A stretch of 64,000 nucleotides of DNA from the NCBI RefSeq assembly GCF_000422645.1, contig NZ_AUGL01000002.1:62001-126000 (forward strand), read 5' to 3'. Shown piece after piece: positions 57,884-64,000 of this stretch. The number at the start of each line of letters is the position of its first letter. The first letter of the stretch is position 1. Origin of the DNA: Ferrimonas futtsuensis DSM 18154. Lineage in GTDB: Bacteria; Pseudomonadota; Gammaproteobacteria; Enterobacterales; Shewanellaceae. A program made the position numbers and the translations under genes. Below the pieces are notes generated by a model. It was not told the origin of the DNA. It was given only the letters and a program-made list of their open reading frames with translations, and did not search any database.

Positions 57884-59112
57884 CGTTTAAACACCTCTTT
57901 GAACAGGGTCAGGGGGGAGGACTTCTGGGGAGCCAACTGGCCGTTGATCAGCCGGTAGAGTGCAGTCAACGGCTTCTGCTTGCCCGATTCCTGCTTATGG
58001 AGGCGGCGCCCCTCCAGCACCAGATGAGAGGTCTGCTTGTTGAAGGGGATGACGATGTCCATCTCCCGCTCCATATACTGCTTCATCTCCTGCTGGCTCA
58101 GGGAGAAGGCGCCCTCTGGCCGGTGGTAGTTGGCCACCAGCAGCACCCGGGTGTCATCGCCGCTGTCCAGGTTGTGCTTGGCTACGGCCTCCAGCAATTG
58201 CTGGCCGTTGCGCAGTGAGGTAACGGAGGGCTCCAGCACCAAAACAATCATGTCGCTTCGCTGTATCAGCGTCCCGACCTCCAGGGGAAAGTCGATGGAG
58301 GCGGAGTAGTCCTCTATCAAGAAGTTGGCTCGACGCAGCAGAAGGTCACACAGGGTGTGGCTGAATTCAGTTAACTCTTTCTGGGGCGAGTCACCGGTGA
58401 GCCCCAGCAGGGAAAGCCGTCGGCTGACATGGGCCAGATAGCTGAAGGCGGCGTCCTCGTCCAGTTCGTGCAGCTGCAGGCTGATGTTTTTCACATCCTG
58501 CTTGGCCAGGTCTTTCTGGCCCAGAATGATGTCGATATTGCTGTGGCAGTACTTGTGATCCACCAGTATGGTTTCAGCGCCCGAGCCCGCCAGGGCTGAG
58601 GCCAGTTCGGTGGCGATCAGGGTATTGCCACAGCCGCCGCGACTGCCTACCACGGCAACCCGTTTGGCCTTGCGGTTCTGGCTGACTCCGGAGAACTTCT
58701 GCTGGTTGGCGTGCACATGGTGGAGGAACTCGGTGAGCTCCTGCTTGCCCACAGGCCAGAACAGGTAGTAGAACCCCATCTCCTTGAGGGCGCGCATGGT
58801 GGTGATGGCGTCCTCCTTGCCGATGATGATGATCCCCTTCTTGTTGGGCATCTGGCTGGCAAATTGACGGGCATCGGCCACCACATTGTCCGAGTCGTTG
58901 AGCTCCAGGATGACGATGTCCTGCAGCTTTTCCGGGTTGATCCCCTGAGACTCTCGCTGGCAATGAGGGGTTGGCCATCCCTCGAAACGGCATACCTCCA
59001 GGACCAGGTTGTGACACTCGGGAGTCTGGTAGAAGAGACTGAAGCCCGCCGGGCCCCGCTCTTCAGGTTCACTCTTGGCATTGGCGCTGATCGCCTTGGC
59101 GAGATCAAACAT
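57880..59112 (-). CDS. tadZ: TadZ/CpaE localisation protein
   Basis: 410-residue protein with an N-terminal receiver-like domain (about residues 1-135) and a MinD/ParA-like domain. The Walker A is deviant, SRGGCGNT at 157-164, with Arg158 and Asn163 where ParA-type proteins have Lys. TadZ places the Tad machine at the cell pole. Last quarter retains the hydrophobic ParA-like strands. Confidence 0.92.
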   Translation of the reverse strand: MFDLAKAISANAKSEPEERGPAGFSLFYQTPECHNLVLEVCRFEGWPTPHCQRESQGINPEKLQDIVILELNDSDNVVADARQFASQMPNKKGIIIIGKEDAITTMRALKEMGFYYLFWPVGKQELTEFLHHVHANQQKFSGVSQNRKAKRVAVVGSRGGCGNTLIATELASALAGSGAETILVDHKYCHSNIDIILGQKDLAKQDVKNISLQLHELDEDAAFSYLAHVSRRLSLLGLTGDSPQKELTEFSHTLCDLLLRRANFLIEDYSASIDFPLEVGTLIQRSDMIVLVLEPSVTSLRNGQQLLEAVAKHNLDSGDDTRVLLVANYHRPEGAFSLSQQEMKQYMEREMDIVIPFNKQTSHLVLEGRRLHKQESGKQKPLTALYRLINGQLAPQKSSPLTLFKEVFKR

Positions 59113-59113
59113 G

Positions 59114-59602
59114 TCAGAGGCCCCCTTTTGCCTGTGAGTCGGGGTGACGGGTGTGGGTTACCCGGTTGGCATCCACGGCACACCCGAGTCTGGGGTAGGG
59201 CTGTTTCAGGCTATGGGCTGGGCACTCGCTGGTCTGAGTTTTCCAAAGGGCAACTCGAAGGCTGATGGGGGTGTCCAGTCTGGTGTCCTCAACCAGCGTG
59301 ATGCGGCCGGGGTTGAGTCCGTCAGCCAGTAGAGATTGCCTGAGTTGCTTGGCTTGCCTTTCCCACGCGGGAGCATGGTGCAGGACAAAGCGGGCAGCAT
59401 CGGCATCAAACTGGGCAACCAGTTCCGACATCTTGGTTTTCATGGCGCTGGCATCCTTGCCCTTGGGGCTTAAGTCAAATCTGTGCTGCTCCGCATAGAT
59501 AACAGCTTCAGATCCCGGGGTATCCATGCCATGGTCGGCGCACCCACCGAGCAGGGCTGCGCCCAGTACGGCAGCCAGCAGAGAGGAAAGAGTTCGAATC
59601 AT
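59114..59602 (-). CDS. rcpB: RcpB/CpaD-like lipoprotein
   Basis: 162-residue lipoprotein (lipobox LGGC near residue 21) in the rcpB position, between rcpA and tadZ. Sequence is weakly conserved, but a C-terminal SLKQPYPRLGCAVDANR resembles the CpaD family's terminal NxGC segment. Likely an outer-membrane partner of the secretin. Symbol by position; similarity alone would be weak. Confidence 0.65.
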   Translation of the reverse strand: MIRTLSSLLAAVLGAALLGGCADHGMDTPGSEAVIYAEQHRFDLSPKGKDASAMKTKMSELVAQFDADAARFVLHHAPAWERQAKQLRQSLLADGLNPGRITLVEDTRLDTPISLRVALWKTQTSECPAHSLKQPYPRLGCAVDANRVTHTRHPDSQAKGGL

Positions 59603-60927
59603 TGGATAAAGCCTCCACGCTCCAGCAGCTCAAGGGTGATAGCCTGCTCCTTGGTGTCATTGGGGTTGGGATCCGGCAGATTAAACAGCCGGGTCAGGGT
59701 GGTGCTTCGTTGGATATGGGGAAGCACAATCTGATCTTGGGTGACCGGCTTGACCAGATTGACGGTGGCGATGATCACCAGTTCGGTTTTGCGCCGGGTG
59801 GTGGTGGCTTTGCGGAACAGGCCGCCGAAGAAGGGAATGTCGCCAATGCCGGGCACCCTGGCCAGCTCCTCCACCTCTTCGCTGCTCATCAATCCGCCTA
59901 GCATAAAGCTGTCGCCATCCCCCAGCTCGACGGTGGTCATGGCACGCCTGGCGCTGAGCTGAGGCACTTCGATCCCAAGGGTGCGCACATAGCCTTCGAT
60001 GGCGCTCACCTCTGGGGCCAGTTGCAGACGGATCTGCTCCTCGTTGATCACCTTGGCGGTCAGGTCCAGGCCGATGCCAAACTCCTTGAAACTGATGTTG
60101 GTGGTGTTGTTGTTGGTGACGATCACCGGTACTTCGCCGCCTACCAGGAAGCTGGCAGATTCACCGGAGATCACCGTGAGATTGGGCTCGGCCAGCAGCT
60201 CAGCCAGGCTGTCATCACCCAGGGCGGTGATGATGGTGGAGAGATCCGCCGCTTCGAAATCGGCGAAGGTGAAGGTGCCGGGCAGGGAGCCGATGGAGGA
60301 CCAGTCTACCCCCAGGGTTTCGTTGAATTCGTCGGTGACCTGGGCCACGGAGATCTTCACGTTCACCTGCTGGGGCCTGTCCAGCTCCAGCAGTTCGATG
60401 ATCCCCTCAAAGGTGTAGAGGCGGTGAAAGGTGGCCAGGCCGCTCTCCTTCATGCCGTTGTCGAACTCCAGCAGTTCGGTTTCGCCATAACGGTCGATAC
60501 GCTGGCGGCCCAGCAGCCCAGCCACCAGGGCATAGATCTCATCCCGCTGCTTGTCGCTGAACACCCTGCCCTTGACCGCCACCTGGCTGCCCATGGCGGC
60601 CAGCTGGATGTTGAGGTCCGGGTAGCGTAACCGTATTTCCTGCCTGACCGGGGCCAGGTCGATGTCGACCCGCACCAGATCCGAGGCCAGTACCTTGCCC
60701 GACTTGGCGTAGACAATCAGCCGGGTCTGACCCAGCCCCTGGCCGAACAGCACCAGCTGACGCTCTCCCACCACCTTGTAGTCCGCCACCCCGGGCTGAC
60801 TGACGAAGATGGTGCCCAGCTCTTCATTGAAATTGATATCCAGGGCGTCCCCTTGGGTAAGACTGCGCTCACCGGCGCTCAGGCAGAGGGGCAGGGCCAC
60901 CAGTAGCAGGGAAAATAGACGCATCAT
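59599..60927 (-). CDS. rcpA: RcpA/CpaC outer-membrane secretin
   Basis: 442-residue secretin for Flp pilus exit: signal peptide of about 19 residues, N-terminal BON-like and N1 domains, then the secretin domain with VPVIVTNNNTT, LGIEVPQLSARRAMTTVELGD and the typical VPGIGDIPFFGGLFR. Overlaps rcpC and rcpB-like genes by 4 bases each. Confidence 0.94.
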   Translation of the reverse strand: MMRLFSLLLVALPLCLSAGERSLTQGDALDINFNEELGTIFVSQPGVADYKVVGERQLVLFGQGLGQTRLIVYAKSGKVLASDLVRVDIDLAPVRQEIRLRYPDLNIQLAAMGSQVAVKGRVFSDKQRDEIYALVAGLLGRQRIDRYGETELLEFDNGMKESGLATFHRLYTFEGIIELLELDRPQQVNVKISVAQVTDEFNETLGVDWSSIGSLPGTFTFADFEAADLSTIITALGDDSLAELLAEPNLTVISGESASFLVGGEVPVIVTNNNTTNISFKEFGIGLDLTAKVINEEQIRLQLAPEVSAIEGYVRTLGIEVPQLSARRAMTTVELGDGDSFMLGGLMSSEEVEELARVPGIGDIPFFGGLFRKATTTRRKTELVIIATVNLVKPVTQDQIVLPHIQRSTTLTRLFNLPDPNPNDTKEQAITLELLERGGFIQ

Positions 60928-61736
60928 CGCAGTGCCTCCTGCCGCTGGATGGCGGTGTTGCCGCGCAGCTCCTTGATGCCGGTGTAGTTGGCGATCACAT
61001 CGCTGACCTCGGCATCGGGGATGGGGTGTTGTCGCTGGCTGCGGTAGATCTCGATGGACATGGTGCGCTGTGCCAGGGAGAGGCGGGAAACCGTCTGCGG
61101 CAACACCTCTATCACCACTGTGGTCTGTGTTTCGCCGTTGACCCCCACCTTGGCCTTGACCCCGTTGTCCGACTGATTATCCAGGGACATTACCCGCACG
61201 TTCTGCATCAGCAGTCCGGCGCGCACTCCGCCAAAGCTGGCCAACCTGGCGTGCGCGTCGGAGAGGTTGGTGTCCGGAGAGCTGACCGTCAGCAGGTCGA
61301 TGTAGTCGCCGGGATGGATGTAGTTGTCCACCAGGTTGGTGGCGGAGATGGTCAGCGGATAGAGCACCATCCCCTCTGAGGTAAGCAGGTCCAGATAGCC
61401 TGGCTGGCCGGGCTGGCTCAGCTGTTCGGGGAAGACCCACTCGCCGGCCGCTATGTCTCGGGCGGCCAGGGTGGCGGGAACCAGGCCCAGATCCACATTG
61501 TCACCCGCACCCAGTTGGGCCGCCTCTGCCTGGGGCAGGGTCACCCGCTTCAGGTGGGAAGCGTTCAGCTTATCTCCCATGGTCACAGATTCTGTGGCCT
61601 GCCACAGGGTAACCAGTTTGGCGTCGGGGGTGGCTGTGGCCGCAGGCTGGGTGTCGCCGCTGGCCAGATCCAGGATGCCGTAGAGGCCGAAGATCACCGC
61701 CAAAAAGGCGATAAGGTAGGTCACTTTTGAACTCAT
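60924..61736 (-). CDS. rcpC: RcpC/CpaB pilus assembly protein
   Basis: 270-residue protein with one N-terminal membrane helix (residues 5-25) and a SAF domain (about 40-105, LKRVTLPQAEAAQLG, AARDIAAGEWVFPEQL) followed by the RcpC domain (HPGDYIDLLTVS). Stabilises the secretin and periplasmic part of the Tad machine. Confidence 0.9.
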   Translation of the reverse strand: MSSKVTYLIAFLAVIFGLYGILDLASGDTQPAATATPDAKLVTLWQATESVTMGDKLNASHLKRVTLPQAEAAQLGAGDNVDLGLVPATLAARDIAAGEWVFPEQLSQPGQPGYLDLLTSEGMVLYPLTISATNLVDNYIHPGDYIDLLTVSSPDTNLSDAHARLASFGGVRAGLLMQNVRVMSLDNQSDNGVKAKVGVNGETQTTVVIEVLPQTVSRLSLAQRTMSIEIYRSQRQHPIPDAEVSDVIANYTGIKELRGNTAIQRQEALR

Positions 61737-61760
61737 AATGTGGTTCGCCGTTCGACTGTT

Positions 61761-62201
61761 TTAGGTGTTGGACGTCGAGATCAGAAGCTGGAATCCCACC
61801 CCCAGCAAGATGGCGAGGCCATAGGGGAGTCCCGGGTCTTCCTTGCTCCGGTCAAAAATTCGGTACTTGATGAGGTAGCCTGCGGCCAGCACACCGCCGA
61901 TAAGCAGTATCCAGAAGCTGGCGCGCAGCAGCTCATCCGGGGTCATCAGCGGCGCCAGGGCCATATACAGCTTGGCGTCGCCGCCGGCCCAGAAACGGAC
62001 CAGGTAGAGACCTAGGCCGATAACTGTGGCCAGGGTGAAACTCTGCAGTGCCTCCGGCCAGTTGCCGCCCATCAGGGCGGCCAGCCAGGTGAGCAGCAGC
62101 AGCAGCCCCACCTGGCCGTTGGGTATCCGCCGGTGGCGGACATCCCACAGGGCGATCCAACATGCTCCCAATGTAATAACAGCGGATAAAGATGGAAGCA
62201 C
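61761..62201 (-). CDS. tadV: TadV/CpaA prepilin peptidase
   Basis: 146-residue short type IV-class aspartic prepilin peptidase without the methylase half. Catalytic Asp in WDVRHRRIPN near residue 20 and in the GGDAK motif near residue 75. GTG start at 62201 with GGAAG upstream. It should cut Flp, TadE and TadF. 19 bp after flp. Confidence 0.9.
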   Translation of the reverse strand: MLPSLSAVITLGACWIALWDVRHRRIPNGQVGLLLLLTWLAALMGGNWPEALQSFTLATVIGLGLYLVRFWAGGDAKLYMALAPLMTPDELLRASFWILLIGGVLAAGYLIKYRIFDRSKEDPGLPYGLAILLGVGFQLLISTSNT

Positions 62202-62220
62202 AGTGGAACTTCCGCCTTGC

Positions 62221-62436
62221 TTAGGTAGTTGGTGTTGCTGCTGTTAATTTCTTTGCGATGCTTTCAAAAGCTTGCTGAAGTTCGGCAAGAAACTTTCCAT
62301 CGGTGGAAGCTAGTACACCGGCCAGCATGGCTGCCATAGCTACACCAATCAGGCCATACTCGATGGCGGTCACACCGCGCTCGTCGCGCTTGAAGGTGGT
62401 CAGGGCGGCTTGGACTTTGGCGTAGGTTTTGATCAT
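62221..62436 (-). CDS. flp: Flp/Fap major pilin
   Basis: 71-residue major pilin. The cleavage site G|VTAIEY matches Flp prepilins (Glu at +5, Tyr at +6), followed by a hydrophobic GLIGVAMAAMLAG helix and a short C-terminal domain. ATG at 62436 gives 12-base spacing to AAGGAG (62449-62454); GTG at 62442 would have 6-base spacing, and ATG at 62448 would abut it. Only one flp copy is present. Confidence 0.92.
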   Translation of the reverse strand: MIKTYAKVQAALTTFKRDERGVTAIEYGLIGVAMAAMLAGVLASTDGKFLAELQQAFESIAKKLTAATPTT

Positions 62437-62527
62437 GTTCACTGTCATCTCCTTATAAACATATTTAGGCGTGAATGAATCACGGAATTGATGTTATTGA
62501 GATGTTGTGACCTTAAAAAGATGGGTT

Positions 62528-62546
62528 CCATAAGAGAGGCTTATGG
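62528..62546. repeat. Inverted repeat in flp upstream region
   Basis: CCATAAG (62528-62534) and CTTATGG (62540-62546), 5-base spacer, about 92 bp upstream of the flp start. Candidate operator for the tad locus. Confidence 0.5.
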
Positions 62547-62626
62547 ATAAGGGCGTGGTTATAGTATTTTCAATAGCTTAGTTATTGGTTGCATCCACCT
62601 GATTTATTATTAATTTTTGATGAGTG

Positions 62627-62638
62627 TACCATTTGGTA
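62627..62638. repeat. Small palindrome near LysR 3' end
   Basis: TACCA (62627-62631) and TGGTA (62634-62638) around TT, 190 bp upstream of flp. LysR-type sites are often AT-rich dyads, but this is a weak hint. Confidence 0.3.
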
Positions 62639-62685
62639 TAGGTTGAGCAGTGGGATAGTCGGGTATTAGTGTCTGAGTATAGACG

Positions 62686-62716
62686 AAAAAGGGAGCGAAC
62701 AAGTTTCGCTCCCTTT
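62686..62716 (-). terminator. Intrinsic terminator after the LysR gene
   Basis: GGGAGCGAA (62691-62699) and TTCGCTCCC (62705-62713), with five A residues at 62686-62690 forming the minus-strand U-tract. Confidence 0.88.
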
Positions 62717-62745
62717 AAAAATCATCAAATTTGATGAGTCAATAA

Positions 62746-63627
62746 TTATTGACGGGCGTTTGCCAGTTTATTAAACAGCCACAGCCCGGCATCATGGAAT
62801 TGATGGCCATTGGGCCACAGTAATGTTGCACGCCAATCAAATTGAGAAATTCGGTCGAAGTCAAACTGGATAGGGGTCAGTTTGTTTTTTTCCAAATCCT
62901 GCTTAATGACGAAGTCAGGCAGGCAGGAGATGCCTATGCCACTGCGACAGAAACTCAGCAGGGTATTGAGATCCTCTACCTGCCAGACCTGCACCATATC
63001 GGTCATTTTGCGCATGGATTGCTCCGGCAAATTGGTGGGCAAAAGCAGCCTGGAGTGGCACAGGTTGGCGTAACGGATCGGCTGCCCCAAAGATTCGGCC
63101 AGCTGAGGCGAGGCGACCCAGTGACTGCTTATCTGAAAAGCATCAATGGAGGTGAAGTCCACCATATCGGTTTTCGGGAACAGGCCAAGAACTGCATCTA
63201 ATTGTTCATCTGAGATTTTTTGCAGGAGCGACTGACTGTTTTGCTGAACCAGATAGAGCTCCACATGGGGAAAGGTCTCGGCAAATTCTGACATGATGGA
63301 AAGAAGTTCCGGAGTGCCCACCAAGGGGTCGACTCCGATGCGCAGCCTGGGTTCGGCGACGCCCTCCAGGGAGCGGGCCTGTTCCGAGAAGTGCTCCACC
63401 TGAGAGAGCATCATCCTCGCGTCTTTGAGCAGACGCTGTCCCTTTTCTGTGAGTCTGGGGTATTTACCCTGACGGCTAAAGAGATCGAAGCCCAAATCAA
63501 TCTCCAGGTTTTGCACCTGTTGACTGATGGCCGCTTGGGTCTTTTTTAATTGTCGTCCTGCGGCGGTAAAGGATCCTTCCTCGGCGGCAGCAACAAAGGC
63601 TCTGACTGCTTCCAGTTGCAGTTTCAT
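62746..63627 (-). CDS. LysR-type transcriptional regulator
   Basis: 293-residue LysR regulator: N-terminal winged helix (LEAVRAFVAAAEEGSFTAAG, residues 5-24) and a co-inducer domain in the rest. ATG at 63627 has AGGAA upstream; the longer frame to 63699 adds an unconserved tail. It is divergent from the gene at 63900 and upstream of the tad promoter region. Target unknown. Confidence 0.9.
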   Translation of the reverse strand: MKLQLEAVRAFVAAAEEGSFTAAGRQLKKTQAAISQQVQNLEIDLGFDLFSRQGKYPRLTEKGQRLLKDARMMLSQVEHFSEQARSLEGVAEPRLRIGVDPLVGTPELLSIMSEFAETFPHVELYLVQQNSQSLLQKISDEQLDAVLGLFPKTDMVDFTSIDAFQISSHWVASPQLAESLGQPIRYANLCHSRLLLPTNLPEQSMRKMTDMVQVWQVEDLNTLLSFCRSGIGISCLPDFVIKQDLEKNKLTPIQFDFDRISQFDWRATLLWPNGHQFHDAGLWLFNKLANARQ

Positions 63628-63847
63628 AAAGCGGTTCCTAATAAAACTTGGGCACAAGTTATTTAGAAGAAATGGGTCGATTATTGGGGGCCCACTCATT
63701 AGAGATAATTATTGTTGGCGTTTTTGTCTGTCAAGATCAATAGTGAATGCCGCTCAGGGGTGACTTTTTTTCATCTGCGTTTGTTGCGTTATGCAAAAAT
63801 GTTGGGCTTTAACTTTTCAAGTCGCTGACTTAATAGAGTTTTTTGTA

Positions 63848-63864
63848 TTGGCACGGAAATTTCA
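63848..63864 (+). promoter_or_regulatory. Possible sigma-54-like element
   Basis: TTGGCACG (63848-63855), four bases, TTTCA (63860-63864). It fits TTGGCACG-N4-TTGCA except that the -12 GC is TC, and the -12 G matters. 36 bp before the ATG at 63900. Confidence 0.3.
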
Positions 63865-63899
63865 TAATCCCTCGCAAACCATTGTTTGGAGAGGAAAAG

Positions 63900-64000
63900 A
63901 TGACCCGAATAGCCACACTGCTACTGACCGTCTCAACGGGCGTCGCTGCCACACCTTTTGAAAACTGTCCAACGGAAGCCTTCCTGTTTCAGAAGGACAC
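63900..64000 (+). CDS. Secreted protein, 5' end only
   Basis: The window ends 33 codons into this gene. It starts MTRIATLLLTVSTGVAA, a signal peptide, then PFENCPTEAFLFQKD. The CPTEAFLFQ stretch resembles the start of large secreted marine-bacterial proteins carrying LruC-type domains, but 16 mature residues are too few to be sure. GAGGAAAAG precedes the ATG. Confidence 0.6.
   Translation, partial: MTRIATLLLTVSTGVAATPFENCPTEAFLFQKD

Larger units (their letters stand above)
62437..62745. other. AT-rich region upstream of flp
   Basis: 309 bp, markedly AT-rich, between flp and the LysR gene stop. It holds inverted repeats at 62528-62546 and 62627-62638 and the LysR terminator at 62686-62716. 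The tad promoter must lie here; I found no confident hexamers. Confidence 0.6.

Overview
The window is about 64 kb of gammaproteobacterial chromosome, densely coding and GC-rich. Gene content and order (perM-bepA-yfgD-hda, mfd-PilZ-lolCDE, msbA-lpxK-ycaR-kdsB, maf-yceD-rpmF-plsX-fabHDG-acpP-fabF) point to a marine, flagellated member of the Alteromonadales/Vibrionales neighbourhood. Ferrimonas or a close relative is my best guess, but that is inference; no rRNA or tRNA gene was seen to settle it. No CRISPR array, insertion sequence or prophage was seen.

Region 1 (1-3.2 kb): a Crp/Fnr-like regulator diverges from a flagellin gene whose central variable part is replaced by a zinc metallopeptidase domain (flagellinolysin type, HEMVH-X18-E). 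It carries an exact sigma-28 (FliA) promoter and, further upstream, a perfect 22-bp palindrome. No other flagellar gene is present. Region 2 (3.3-14.7 kb): housekeeping genes: DUF2066 protein, Hda, an HExxH lipoprotein, DUF2069 protein, YfgD, BepA, TusA-like protein, PerM, QueE, SdaA, YcfP and acylphosphatase. Region 3 (14.7-29.8 kb): cell-envelope and repair block: CsiV, Mfd, PilZ protein, LolCDE, a DUF2062 protein with a 14-unit hexanucleotide repeat encoding an Asn-Gly tail, ComEC, MsbA, LpxK, YcaR and KdsB. LolCDE, MsbA, LpxK and KdsB serve lipoprotein and lipopolysaccharide supply to the outer membrane.

Region 4 (29.8-43.7 kb), mostly on the minus strand: a small membrane protein, a secreted metallo-beta-lactamase-fold hydrolase, a TonB-dependent receptor, a tripartite-type exporter (lipoprotein adaptor plus two tandem RND pumps, no outer-membrane channel gene), two tandem RarD-family permeases and an Mpo1-like protein. 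The start codon of the Mpo1-like gene lies at the edge of a 15-bp perfect inverted repeat. Region 5 (43.9-50.9 kb): Maf and the classic yceD-rpmF-plsX-fab cluster for fatty acid and phospholipid synthesis.

Region 6 (51-62.4 kb): a complete tad locus for a Flp-type (type IVc) pilus on the minus strand, in the order flp-tadV-rcpC-rcpA-rcpB-like-tadZABCDEFG plus a terminal OmpA-family gene. It converges on fabF, where pabC and mltG usually follow in enterobacteria and Shewanella. Region 7 (62.7-64 kb): a LysR regulator and the first codons of a secreted protein cut by the window edge.

No wholly unknown multi-gene system was found. The most interesting items are the FliA-controlled protease-flagellin with its palindrome and divergent regulator, the hairpin over the start of the Mpo1-like gene, the strong Shine-Dalgarno five-codon minigene before the TusA-like gene, and the Asn-Gly repeat tail.
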